Under the pieces are notes generated by a model, which had not been told where the DNA came from, did not search any database, and worked only from the letters and a program-made list of their open reading frames with translations. Source: Leptobrachium leishanense (taxonomy: Eukaryota > Chordata > Amphibia > Anura > Megophryidae). From it: a DNA stretch of 64,000 nucleotides. Every line of letters starts with the position of its first letter. The stretch's first letter is position 1. Location: assembly GCA_009667805.1 (NCBI GenBank), contig CM019063.1:410850626-410914625 (forward strand), in the 5' to 3' direction. Shown in pieces: positions 39,633-51,600 of this stretch. Both the position numbers and the translations under genes were made by a program.

Positions 39633-40346
39633 TCTGCTAAAATGGCGAACCGCATGACTTCCGGTGCACCTACCTACGTCACTAAAAATGATGAAATACA
39701 GCTGTTTCCGGTGCACACAGCTGTGTACAGGATCCGGAGGTACAACTCTAGAAACGCCCCGTCGCTTTAGAAACGCCCCGTGCCAGCACCTCTCCTCCCC
39801 CTATCATACACGCTGGAACACAGAACGAATTAACCATCTCAGCGTCTCCCCCAACAAACCCCCCCCCCCGCCCGCTCAAGTTAATCAGCCGCCCTGTCTC
39901 AGCACGTCTCCCCGCACCGAGCATCACTGACTCTGGGGAGGGATTGCTCTATTCTCCCCTGGGGGAACCTTCCATTGCAGGAGACCCAGGGGTCCTTTGG
40001 GGAGAATAGAGCAATCCCTCCCCGGAGTCAGTGATGCTCGGTGCGGGGAGAAGTGCTGAGACAGGGCGGCTGATTAACTTGAGCGGGCGAGGGGGGGGTG
40101 GGATTTGTTGGGGGGGAGACCCTGAGATGGTTAATTCGTTCTGTCTGTGTCCCAGCGTGTATGATAGGGGGAGGAGAGGTGCTGGCACCGGGCGTTTCTA
40201 AAGCGACGGGGCGTTTCTAGAGTTGTACCTCCGGATCCTGTACACAGCTGTGTGCACCGGAAACAGCTGTATTTCATCATTTTTAGTGACGTAGGTGCAC
40301 TGGAAGTCATGCGGTTCGCCATTATGGCAAGTTCGCCATTTTAGCA
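39633..40346. repeat. Long fold-back element, arms about 330 bp
   Basis: The left end GTTCTGCTAAAATGGCGAAC returns inverted as GTTCGCCATTTTAGCAGAAC at the right end. The arms match almost throughout, including GGATCCGGAGGTACAACTCT, up to a loop of about 40 bp near 39960-40000. Both strands therefore encode the same peptide (39664-39930 + and 40131-40322 -). No clear target duplication. Confidence 0.9.
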
Positions 40347-40440
40347 GAACAACGGCACTATCTTGTACTCTTGTCTCCTACCCTGAATCTCCATTCATTC
40401 ACAAAACTATTTTTGCCAAGTTTATTTTTCCACTTCCATA

Positions 40441-41791
40441 GGGTTTATTCACAAAGCACTGAAATTTCAGCGCTTTTCACTTTGGCGATTCAATTTCAGC
40501 TAATTCACTATTCAATGAATTGTCACCGTAGTGAGCCAAAGATGGAGCTACCGAAGCAAAGTGCACCGAAAACCGCTGAATTGGCATTGGCGAAATCTGC
40601 CGAACTGGGGGGGGGGGGGATATAAAAAAGACTCCTATTCTCCTAATAGGATTATAAATCAATAAAATGTGACCAAATGATAAAGGGTCCTTTACAAAAT
40701 AATAGATCTGTTACAAAATAAACTCATAAAAAAAATTTGTTGACAATGACCAGCATAGTCTTTTTTTTTTTTTTTTTAAATGCCCCTATTACATTCTTCG
40801 CGCATTTGTTTTGCGCGCGCGCGCAAATGCGCATTTGTGCGAGTGCAAAACCATTTGTGCAGAACGTCGTATTACGACGTTCGCGCAAACGATACGCGTA
40901 ATCGTCTACCACAATTGACCCTGCGAATTTTCCTGTGGGCATCCTATACTTAACATTGTCAGCGCAAATGCGTTCGTGCGCTGGTACGCGAATAGTATTC
41001 CAATCTTCGCGCAACAAAAGTTTGTGCGCATTTTCGTAACGTCTTTGAAAAGCAGGTGGTAACTGACTGTAAATATGATCGTTCTGGGCGAAACGAAATA
41101 CACCAGCACAAAAAAAAATACAGCACAGTTACACATTCTACACATACCCAAACATTAAAATTTATAAATTGTGTCAGTTATTTTTTTTTTATTATTATTA
41201 TTTTGGCTGGTGGTTGTTAATTTTTATTATTTTTCCTTTTTTTTTTTAGTTTGTAAATATTTTATTGGAAATGTGTGATTGATGTTGGCTGAATCCCGTG
41301 ACAAAAACAGTCTGCCCACCGATTCCTGCACGCAACGTTAATTTGCGAACAGCTTTGCGTGTCGGATTTGCGCACGAAAAATCTTGAAGGAAGAAAAAAA
41401 ATGTGCTCGGATCGGAATACCACGTTAATATTCACGCGATCACGGGTTTTTTTGGGCGCAAAACATATTGCGCTGCGTGAGCACAATTACGCAGAGAATG
41501 TAATAGGGGCCAATATGTTTTACATTGGATTCAATGGGGATTCGCCTTTTTAAACCTGTCAAACAGCAGCACTGAAAATCAGGACATTTCACCGCTCTGA
41601 ACCATAAAAGACTATAGTGTCTTGTATTCACAATTTCATCGCCACCAGATTGCACCATATTTTGCTGTCCATTCGCCAGTATTTGGAGAATTTACAGAAT
41701 GTGACTAGACGTATGGGCCCCAAAATGCACCAAATAGTGAAAATCATTGTCTTTTGCAATTTGGGGTGAAATCGGAGGTTGGTGAATAACC
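40441..41791. mobile_element. TTATTCAC-ended repeat carrying a nested MITE
   Basis: Left end GGGTTTATTCACAAAGCAC, right end GGAGGTTGGTGAATAACC (inverse). It belongs to the same broad family as 51032-52084. It is interrupted by the element at 40782-41511. Confidence 0.65.
40782..41511. mobile_element. MITE with GCCCCTATTACATTCTTCGC ends, nested
   Basis: Left GCCCCTATTACATTCTTCGC, right inverted GCAGAGAATGTAATAGGGGC. The interior has runs of GCGC and TTTGCGCGAA. A right-end fragment of the same family is at 43905-44022. The superfamily is not assigned. Confidence 0.8.
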
Positions 41792-41877
41792 AGATTTTTT
41801 TTGATTTTTTTTTTTTCGCATAGGCTGCAGGCTTACTCTATTGAATGCATACTTGTTGAAAGACTATGGCTGGGTTC

Positions 41878-42172
41878 ACACCTGAGCGTATCACATATGC
41901 GCGTTTTTTGTCAGGCGTTTTATGAGCGTTTTTGACAATTAGAAACGCGCGTCGTACGCCCGTTTTTGAACTCTATGGCTGCAAACACGCTGTAATACGT
42001 CCCAAAGAAGCTCCTGTACTTCTTTGGGCGTAGGGTGTTTTACAGCGCGTTCCTGCGCACTGTAAAACGCCCAGGTGTGAATCATACCCATAGGAAATAA
42101 TGGGATTTCAGTGTTTGAGCGTTTTACAGCACGTAGGAACGCGCTGTAAAACGCCCAGGTGTGAACCAGGCC
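41878..42172. mobile_element. MITE with GGCTGGGTTCACACC ends
   Basis: Left GGCTGGGTTCACACCTGAGC, right inverted GCCCAGGTGTGAACCAGGCC, with flanks TAT and TAA. The interior repeats AACGCGCTGTAAAACGCCC. Harbinger-like by its ends. Confidence 0.8.
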
Positions 42173-42898
42173 TAAGGCCCAATTCCAAGGCTGGTGTTTG
42201 GTTAGATTAAATTAAGAACTCTTCTATAGACTCTAATGGCGCTTTTAAGTTTACCACAAAAGAGAAAGAAAAAAATAACTGTATAAGAATATCTATTTTT
42301 GGAGAAATAAATTTTGGAGAAATAAAGGATATAATTTATATCCATACATGTATAATAGCCCACCATCAAAGAGGGGGCGGTAACCCGAAATCTGTATGAA
42401 CAAACTGAGGGTGAACTAATTAATACATAATTTATTGAAACAAATCGTAAATACTCAAGTGGGATGTACTGTTCCCGCACTCAAGAGAAAACCAAAAGAT
42501 TGGCAGACTAATGGCCGCCAAAAGGAAAAGCCCATAAAAACATCTGGACACTGAAAAGGTGATCTCTGAGCTACAACACTGGAAAAAGAGCGTTGTAGTC
42601 TTACTAAGACATCTTAGATGACCATTTTTCGATTTTAAACCTTTATATATGCGCACACCTTGTTTATTGCTGCTAACAACCATTGGAAATTGCATTGCTT
42701 GCTTTATTCATAAAAGGTGAAACTTGAGGGAAAAAAAACGTTTTTAGATGGAACTTAATCTGTATCTATACTTCGGTTTTATTTACAAGAAAGGCTTTGA
42801 GTAATTGTAATTTTAAGATAACGTGGTGCACCTTAGAATTGGTGAACAGCCCCCACAATTCCTCCTGAAATTCCAAATAAAACTCTTAGGCTAGAGTC
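42173..42898. other. Intergenic stretch without gene
   Basis: AT-rich sequence. Short - strand frames show no family. Nothing is supported. Confidence 0.4.
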
Positions 42899-43340
42899 AG
42901 ACGAACGCAGTCTGAGCGCACTCTGCGTGCGTGCATAACGGACAGACGTACTGATGGAAGATACTGTAGACACCACACGGTCCGTTTTTCTTGACGGACG
43001 TAGAAAAAAAAAACTATGGGAAATAAAAATATGAAAAATAAAAATTTGAAAAGTATATGAAAAGCCATTTTGTGCGTCAAGGTGCTGGACGTCGCAAATG
43101 CGCTGCGTCTGACAGCATCGCTCACACAGAACGGTACGTGGACACGGCGCATTCTGCGCGTCCGTGGTAGCGGTTTTACGTTCTTGCCTAACATGCGTCC
43201 GTTTGCCACGTGCATTGTGCGTGCGCAGTTCAGTGTGCACACATTTCGTGTGTGGGTCTCTATTGATGATTCTATGCTACGACGGACGTTAAACTGTGCG
43301 GCAACACGGATGTGATCACTGCGTTCGTCTGACGCCGGCC
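42899..43340. mobile_element. Harbinger-type MITE, copy 4
   Basis: Left GGCTAGAGTCAGACGAACGC, right inverted TCGTCTGACGCCGGCC, perfect TTA duplication. The mirrored 175- and 135-codon - strand frames come from CG-rich inverted sequence. Confidence 0.88.
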
Positions 43341-43904
43341 TTAATGGCCTCTTATTAGATTGGGCAACATAATATACCGTATCGTGTAGAAAATTAATAA
43401 TCTGTAGATTCAATGTATCAATATTTTATATAAGCTTTTAAAAAGGTCTTTCAAACTTCCATGGTTGCATATGTATTTTATTATTCCTTAAAAAGGACAG
43501 TACCATCAAAAAATAAATTGATTTATTTTGTTGGTTTTATGTTGCTGGTATCTTAAATGTACTTTGTTCATCACCTATTTTACTTCATGGATGCACACTG
43601 TGACACACAAAATGTGATCTTTCTTTCCATCACTTGCTCCTCACTCAGTGGCTTTGGCCCCATAGTGGAGACTATGGGTCAATCATGGACTCAGATTATC
43701 ATTGTATTGTGTGGGATGTATTCAATGGACATCACCAGAGGGGTAGATTACAAGTCCTTTAAACTCCCTGTCATATCTCATTCAGCTGCCATCTCTTATC
43801 TCAGGTAGCATACACCCCCCCTGCAGCCTTATCTAAACATTCCCTCCTCCACCTCATTGCCTCTTCAATACTGTAGAAGTTGTTATACTACAGCTGTAAA
43901 GTAA
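43341..43904. other. Intergenic stretch, no feature
   Basis: No supported gene, RNA or element ends. Confidence 0.4.
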
Positions 43905-44475
43905 GAATAACGCGTATCATTTGCGCGAATGTTGAAAAAGGACGTTCAGCGCAAAGGCTTTTGCCCCTCGCGCAAATGCGCATGCAAAACACGCTCCGTG
44001 AAGAATGTAATAGGGCCCAAAATGTATAGATTTTTTTAGGCATTTTTCGCAATTTTTTTTTTTTGTTTCTTTTTTCTGTAAGTGCCCTTTTTATTATCAT
44101 TCATAGGATCTTATATATAAATTCCAGGCATTTTCGTTCTGTCGTTTCTTTGCAAACAGCGTTTCACTTTTCAAACATTCAAGCGTACTGTTTTTTTTTT
44201 CCTTTTCCACTCCATTCGTCTGCGGTGTCTGCTTTTTCCGGCGGCTGATCTGCGCTGTGATCGGCGGCTGCTCGGGTTTCTCCAGCGTGTTCGGCGGGGT
44301 TAATCCAGATGTTTTTGCGGGTTTCAGTGTGAATTCGCCAGGTTTTGCGGTGAGTGTTCAGCGGGTTTGCGGTGGCTTTGCTCTGCACTGCGACGGCCCT
44401 GTGGTGCTTGCTGAATACACCACAGGGTCGCCGAATCGCACGTGCGGTGACTTTTCGATTCTCTTTGAATAACCC
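43905..44475. repeat. Fragments of two MITE families
   Basis: 43905-44022 ends GTGAAGAATGTAATAGGGCC, matching the right end of 40782-41511. 44205-44475 is a GC-rich piece ending TCTCTTTGAATAACCC, the right end of the GGGTTATTCA family (compare 52068-52084). Confidence 0.6.
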
Positions 44476-44675
44476 TGTAGGAGTCCGAATACGGAGCTGA
44501 CTGTGTTTCCTGGCAGGCTGACTGGCTGGGCGGGCCAAGCAGCTTGCGTGGGCCTCCCAAGCATGCTGCTTTGGCGCCGCCCCCTCCAGTCATGTGCGTG
44601 CGAGAAGCTGCCTGTGACGGATGGCCCGGCCGGGAGAAGAAAAGGAGGAGCAGGGACAGAAGACATCGGAGCGGT

Positions 44676-44880
44676 GAGCCAGGCCCCCCAGGGCCCAGCC
44701 AGGCCCCCAAGGTCCAGCCAGACCCCCAGACTCCCCAGGACCCAGCCAGACTCCCCAGGACCCAGCCAGACCCCCAAGGTCCAGCCAGATCCCCAGGACC
44801 CAGCCAGGCCCCCAAGGTCCAGCCAGATCCCCAGGGCCCTGCCAAACCCCAAGGCCTAACCAAGCCCAAAGGCCATCATA
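44676..44880. repeat. CCAGCCAGRCCCC minisatellite
   Basis: About ten degenerate units built on CCCAGCCAGACCCCCAAGGT. The G/C skew keeps frames open on both strands (181, 164 and 142 codons), which are not genes. Confidence 0.85.
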
Positions 44881-45278
44881 CAGACAGCACATTACTGAGT
44901 TTTATTGCTGTGGCGCTCTGTGATATGTCCTTTTTTTGTTTTGGAAGGGAGCGAAAAGCTGTTAAAGGTTGAGGAAGTTTACGGGGTTTATCGTGAGGTT
45001 CAGTAAGGGGCCCCATCATTTCGGGTGGCTGCCCTGCCACCACCAGAATATGCAGTGCAAGCAGCACAAAATTTATTTATCGTGCTGCCTTCGTCCGCAT
45101 TCCCACTCGCCCTCACTTATTTTCCACTTGTCCAATTCCCTGACCCTGCAGTGAATTTAGTACTCCCCGCGGGGTCCTGAAGTGAATGGAAAGGCTGCCA
45201 ACCGTGTAAAAAAAAAATTCTGATTCAAAACAGAAAAAATGCCGATCCACTGTAAAACCCACGAACGCATCCAAAAAA

Positions 45279-45760
45279 GAAAACCTTGGATCACACAGAA
45301 TCAAAAGGACAGTGGGTTATAGAATCTAAAGTTGTACTTTTATTAAACATATAACACACACACACACACATAAAGATACTTTGTAAAAACAATGAATATA
45401 AACCTGAGACCATATGCAGAGGTCAACAGGTAAAGATGCAGGAGCACCTATCCCGCAATAAACCCCTAGTTTCAAAGAGACTTCTATTTGCAGTGTGGAT
45501 GTCTATAAACTTATGACATTAGGTGCAGACTGAATCCTCATAAGTTTATAGACATCCACACTGCAAATAGAAGTCTCTTTGAAACTAGGGGTTTATTGTG
45601 GGATAGGTGCTCCTGCATCTTTACCTGTTGACCTCTGCATATGGTCTCAGGTTTATATTCATTGTTTTTACAGTGTGTGTGTGTTGTTATGTTTAATAAA
45701 AGTACAATTTTAGATTCTATAACCCACTGTCCTTTTGATTCTGTGTGATCCAAGGTTTTC
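45279..45760. repeat. Long fold-back, arms about 220-237 bp
   Basis: 45279-45515 (GAAAACCTTGGATCACACAG ...) pairs with 45539-45760 (... CTGTGTGATCCAAGGTTTTC) with few mismatches and a 23-bp spacer. A CA run in the left arm (45354-45370) is a shorter GT run in the right. It abuts Harbinger-type MITE copy 5. Confidence 0.93.
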
Positions 45761-45776
45761 ATATCTCTAGGGCTAA

Positions 45777-46195
45777 GGCTGGGGTCAGACGAGCGCATTT
45801 TTAACGTGCGTTCTGGCGCACTTAATCACGGCCGCACTAGCAGCAAATGACGGGCAATATACGAAGTACGGTCGCAGGAAAGTCCGGCCGCGCAACGCAA
45901 GTGGAAAATGAACGCATTTTTTTCGAGAACGCGGATTCGCTAGTACGGACGTACAGAGTGCGCTGCGCCCGCTAGCGGTGTGTGTGTGTGTGATTTGGAG
46001 ACATCAGACCCTGCTCATGTCCGGCCAACATAACGTCCAGACGCAAAAAGTTTCCTGGTTTGGATTCGTAAAACATCACGCCTGAAAATGCGCATCGTAT
46101 GACCGTTTTCGCATATTCCGTGAAAAAATACATCAATGCGTTCGGACGCACTTTTTTACGTTCGCGTGTAAAAATGCTTTCGTTTGACCCTAGCC
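45777..46195. mobile_element. Harbinger-type MITE, copy 5
   Basis: Left GGCTGGGGTCAGACGAGCGC, right inverted TTTGACCCTAGCC, perfect TAA duplication. Its interior (GTCCGGCCAACATAACGTCC) is shared with copy 1. Confidence 0.9.
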
Positions 46196-46558
46196 TAAGT
46201 CCTGCAAGTTTTGTTGGGTGATCACTTTACCCAGAGCTTATACCATCACTTGCCATCCTATGATCCACTGAGGTTTGAGTGGATTATTGCTTTATCCAAA
46301 AAAGAAAGCTGACAATCCGCTGAACAGAGTGCCAACTGGCCGCCGGAAAAAGCTGACAAGCCGACGAATGAGCTAAAAAAAAATATTGCACAAAAATGCC
46401 TGAAATTACATATTAAAAGGTCCTATGAATAATCACACAAAGGTCTGTTACACAAAAGAAAAGAAAAAAATATTGGAAAGAAAATGCTGGAAAAAAAAAA
46501 GACTTTGTTGTAAATTAAAAGAACACTTTAATAAAAACAGGAATATTTTTTACATTGA
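46196..46558. repeat. Partial GGGTTATTCA-family interior
   Basis: 46300-46360 (GCTGACAATCCGCTGAACAG, GGAAAAAGCTGACAAGCCG) resembles 51200-51240. The ends are missing. Confidence 0.5.
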
Positions 46559-46760
46559 CACCTACACCGGACGTGCTGAAACTCCCCGTCGAAATGCTAC
46601 GACGTATGTTCGACGGTGCTGCAAAGCACAATCCTCCATGGGAGGATCACGCGTTGCAGTGCTGAGCGCCCTAACTGCGTTCAGCGAGGTGGCCACACAG
46701 GGGTCAGGAACGGCCACTCTCACGGACGTTCCTTCCACTCGGAAGTGCGCTAAGACATAA
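46559..46760. repeat. Interior fragment of a Harbinger-type MITE
   Basis: AGCACAATCCTCCATGGGAG and TTCAGCGAGGTGGCCACACA match the middle of copies 3, 6 and 7. The terminal repeats are lost. Confidence 0.7.
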
Positions 46761-48443
46761 CATATTTTGTTTGGCTTCTACTACCTTTAAATTAGCATGC
46801 TACTGAAAAATATCCCCCCCCTTATCCTCTGAAATCATGAGTCTGCAACCTTGGTCCTCCTGGTTTTGGAGCTACATCATCCATGATGCTTTGCCACTCC
46901 TTCACTGGTCTAAGCATCATGTGCAGCCTAGTCCCAAACCATCTGGGGGGGCCAGTTGGGCAGATGCTGCTGACAGCTCTCTAAGGAGGTGCTAATACTG
47001 GATGCATAACATGCAACTCAGGCTGAGAGCTATTATCAGAGGTCAGGTCCAACAGAGACAAGTGTGGGAAGTCACCAATATTATTTCACAAATACTTGGA
47101 TTTACTATTGTAGCCATTCACCTGGGCCGGGACAGTTCTGAGAGTGGGGCATCCAGGTGTGCGGTGTCAGGGGATATTACTGTGTGCTCACACCTGTCAG
47201 GGGGAGGCTCCCCTCTGTATCCATGCAGTCTGCCTGATGAGGGTCCAGTTATACCCACACCCTGTCAGAGGGAGGTCCCAGCACTGCACACACACCTGTT
47301 AGGGAGGAGGCGCCATTGCAGCGCACATTCACACCTGTGCATGAGAGGTGGAGCTGCCGCTGCAGGTGTCTGTGTGGTGTATGCAAGTAAAGGTAAGGAT
47401 GCGTGTGAGGCTGTAATGGCCGCTGTGTGTAGGAAAAGGAGCGGCTCCCTGTGCAGGAGCCCCCGGAGGCAGGACAAGGGAGGATGCTGCTCGCTTACCT
47501 GTACTTTGTGTGTTCTAGTAACAGCCTCTATCGGCTGTGACGCCTATTTATCCCACACACCGCCTCAGAGACTTCACACAGTGCCCCCAGCTGGAGGGAG
47601 GCTTCCTCCTGGCTATGATTTCATGATACTGTCCCCCTTATGTGCCCGGAAATGAAATGTCTGCCTTCCTTAGTGAGTGTTACTAGTTTCCATCCCTCTG
47701 AAACCTCCATAATTCCCCGTTCATGGCCAGTGTGTGTGTGACTGCCTGATAAAGCTGAGCTCAGGTGCTCCATGCAATCTGTTCTACAGAAATCCAATTG
47801 ATTGAGGGATGGGGTGTGTGATTGGCACAGCCTCCCAGCACCACTCTGCTGGTTACCTGCAGGTCAGGTGTTTGCAGTTCTGTAGTCGGTGCAGGGGAAG
47901 GAGGCTGAAGTTTGTTTCTTATTCATATAAGTAATGTCTTTTTAAAGGGTTAATTGCCATTGGGCCACTGATTTCAACATTGATTTATATAGGGTTGGAT
48001 GCCCTCATACAAATAGTTGTCTCTAGCCTGGCCCAACGGTTTGGCACAGGGACAGTGCCCACCGCGCCATGGGCACGGATTTTCATCATTCTGAATAAGT
48101 AATGTATCTGTTAGATATTCTGAAATCCTTTTCTTTTTGGCTTTATGCTTTACAGCTGCGTGAAGGTCCTCCTGATTCCTTTTACGTTATCTCTAAACGG
48201 GTAACATTGTATACTTTGAACAATCCCCAAATAAACTTCCTGGGTACTTTTTCTGTAACCCCCGCCCCCCTCTTATTTTAGGGATTCATTGCCATACTGA
48301 CTTTGTAAATGCAAAATTTCTCTTCTGTGAACCTGATTTACATCTTTTCTCAGATTGAAGAACCGGTTGGTTGTCATTAAGATGTTTTTTTTTTTCCCCA
48401 TGTCTCAAAGTGCCCGATCACAAAATATTCCTAAAGTCACCCG
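46761..48443 (+). promoter_or_regulatory. Likely promoter and noncoding first exon of the four-pass membrane gene
   Basis: The segment at about 47100-47650 is GC- and CpG-richer than its surroundings. It has a consensus donor AAG|GTAAGG at 47392/47393. Upstream of the ATG are acceptors at 48353 (CATCTTTTCTCAG) and 48410 (CATGTCTCAAAG). Which are used is not visible. The 217-codon frame at 47002-47655 is not supported as a protein. Confidence 0.35.
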
Positions 48444-48608
48444 ATGGATCGATACCGTTACTTTATCTTTAACCAGCGGAGCATGGTGCTGCTGGGCATC
48501 CTGCAGATTGCATGTGCTGCAGTTTCCGTGGTGTGCGGCTTCATGGATGGTGCCTTCAGGAAGGAATCCACACTGGGCAACACCAGAGCTCCTCTTTGGG
48601 CTGGAGTG
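48444..48608 (+). CDS. Membrane protein coding exon 1
   Basis: Residues 1-55, beginning MDRYRYFIFNQRSMVLLG. First membrane segment and the PLWAGV start of the second. Donor GTG|GTAATA. Confidence 0.88.
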
Positions 48609-51600
48609 GTAATATTCTTTTCTCCTCTATTCATTACATTAGCTAAAGGAATGGCCTTCCAATTTGACGCCCCTCCTAATACCCACTCCATTTATTTATT
48701 TTTTTAGCTTAAAGGAACCTTAACTCCCCTCCATTTCTGCGGCCTTGGTGCTGTGCCACAATGACAGCAATGCTTCTTCCTGCAGACGCTAAATAACATG
48801 TTTCAATTCTTCTAGATCATGGCTGTTCCTGGGGTATTGGCATTATTTTCATCCCAGAAAAAGAACCCAGTTCTGGTAAGATGGTTTGCATGTGCCGAAG
48901 ACACGGGGCCTGTTGCATTTCGGAGTTATTTCCGAACCTGCAGCTAACATATTGATGTGTTTTGCTGTCAGAATGTGTGAAAGAAGGCGGTGTAGACTTT
49001 GTCACTTTTAACCATTTCTCTAAGTGTTTTGTTGACAAGGAACACAAACACTATCCCATTTATCTGCAACATGGGATGCCTGGTTAACTCCTTCACTCCC
49101 CCAGATTAAGAAAACTTGAGTCTTCAAAGGCAGCATCAGTTGCCTGATATCAAGTTATCTCTATCTACTGCTGAGCAGAACAAAAGCAAATTAAATTTGT
49201 TGCAAACTAATTTTGTTTGCTTTTAGGCTACAGAACGTGTCCCTAAAGATTTAGCACCGTGGACATGATGCCAGAGCTGCTAATACATTTTAAAATCAGC
49301 CAGGAAAGTGTCTTAACAGACCTTTCCCAGCTGATAAAACTGGAAGGGCACTATCTGCTGCCCTGCATTAAAACGGGGATGCTAACGGGAAACCCCCCCC
49401 CTTGCAGGTTTCCCATTAGCATCCCCGTTTTAATACCATATCACTGGGCAGCGCTGATTCAGCAGTCTGCCCCGTAACGCAGCGCTAAGCTCCTGGATCC
49501 ATTGGATTTCATGGAGGCTTGTGCTGCCGGGCCATGTTGCTTGCAGGATCTCGCTATCTTGATTGTGCAGGTCTGCAGAGGGAGACTGGGGACTTTGCTA
49601 CCTGATGACTTTCTGACCGGACTACCAGGGAGAACCTTTTAACAAACTGCAGAACTACTAGAGATTCTGCTGGTCCTTGTAACAAAAGAAAAAACAGGAA
49701 GCAAGAGAGAGAGCGCAAAATGTTTTATTAAACTAATTTAATGAAATGTGTGACTATGACAAAAGGAGCCCCAGGATGTTTGAAGGCAGCCCTGTATATA
49801 GACATAGTAACGATATATTGTGCATCTGCTGAGTCACCTGAAAAAAGGATATATCATTTGTCTGGACTCTAAAATATATATATATTTTTTTAAAAAAACA
49901 ACATGAATTCAAATGGTAGTTAAACATTCAAACAAAATGGCGAGCATGAACGGAGCACAGGGGTTAAGCTCAGCAGCAAAGGGTTAAAAATAATGTAAAT
50001 TCTTTTTATTTGTGGATAAATGAAATAATGTTGTAAACTGTAGATGGTGACTTATTTTCCATACTTTAAATGGGTCTGCATTATCGGCATACAGAAAGAA
50101 ATGTGTGTTTTGTTTTTTTTTGTTTTAAAGTATGTAAATGGTTTACAAAAATCTGTGTACATTATTTTTGGTAGTGAAGGGGTTAATAAGTGGTTTGACT
50201 TTTCTTCCCTACTTGCCATTTTGTCTGAGTGCTGCAGTGTATATAGAATGTAGCAGATCTCATATTTTGCAAGTAAGAAATGTTTGTAGATATCTATAGA
50301 TGTTTCAAAAACCAAGCTGTACCCTTTATTTAAAACTGGGGATGCAGAGCTAGTACATGAGATTCCTTATCTGCTTACCCTGTTCATAATGAATCTGTCT
50401 GCACTTCCATTGTTTCATTTTACAATGTGCTCTACAAGATGTCTCTCAATCCATAATCCAATATTCTCTCTCTTCAGGTGAATGCACTGATAGCTGCGTC
50501 TGTCTTTTCTTGCTTTACTACCATCATAATCATTGTATATGCTAGCCTGACCCTTGGGTATGGAGAAGATGACGATGAAGTGTTTTCTCACACACCTGTC
50601 CATGTTGTTCACACAGTAAGTTGTAATATCTTGCATGTCATTACCACACATTATAAGATGATGAGATAGATGCATATATTTTTTTATTTTAACAATGTTT
50701 TATTGGTGGTTTTTAAAGACAAAAGATACTGCTATTCTGTTCTTCTGACGTGTAAGTGTATACTTAAACAGGAACTGGATTAACAGGTAGGGGACCTGTT
50801 TTTGAAAAGGGGGGGGGCATAAATGGGAAAGGTTTTAGTGATGTACATTAAGAGTAGTGAAAGATTCCATCCACGAGAAAAGTTACTAATGTCTATAGTA
50901 GGGTAGCAGGAAATATCCAAATTCAAGTGTTTATACTACCACATGAATTACTCAATAACTGCAAACCAAGGGGTATTATAGGACTCCAGGTTTCTGTTAA
51001 ATTCCCCTTGAAACGGCTTCTAAGATTTAAAGGGGTTATTCAGAGCATCGAAATTTCTGTGCGCTTTCATTCGGCGAGCTGAATTTGCCAACACTGGTGA
51101 ATTCAGCATTCACGGCAGGGTCCCTGAAGTGCGCCAAATCTATTTCCCCCAACAAACCTGCTCAACGCATTCATTAAACCACCGTTAAAACAATGAACCG
51201 ATCTGCCGACTGCAGCTAGAAAAAGCTGACCAACCGCCAAACAGGGGTAACAAACTTTTATAAAAGGGTTTTATTTAAGAAGAAGAAAAATTGCGTGGAA
51301 ATAAGTCTGGCGTCAGACGAGCGCACTGTGTGCCCGAACTGACGTGCCTTCTGGTGTCCGTCGCAGCACTGAAACGCTGCGACGGGGCCAGCCAAACGCT
51401 GTTGTGTGCGCACGAATTGCGCATGCAACAGCGGCCGTGCAGCAGCCCTCTCCGTCAAAGCGCTAGGATATGTGTTGATGGAGCTGTAAAGCGTTATTCT
51501 CCATAAGAGGATCGAGCCTTGCACTGCTGAGCGCACAAACTGCGCTCAGCTAGGTGGCCAGACAGGCATTGAGTGGAAGGAACTTCCACTCACACGGACG

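Noticed and set aside
39664..40322. Two similar small proteins on opposite strands
   Set aside because: Both come from the arms of the fold-back at 39633-40346.
44179..44972. GC-rich frames of 181, 164, 142 and 119 codons
   Set aside because: They lie on both strands over a CCAGCC minisatellite and a MITE fragment, with no domain and no splice structure.
47002..47655. 217-codon + frame as a gene
   Set aside because: No domain, in a CpG-rich likely promoter region, and crossed by a consensus splice donor.
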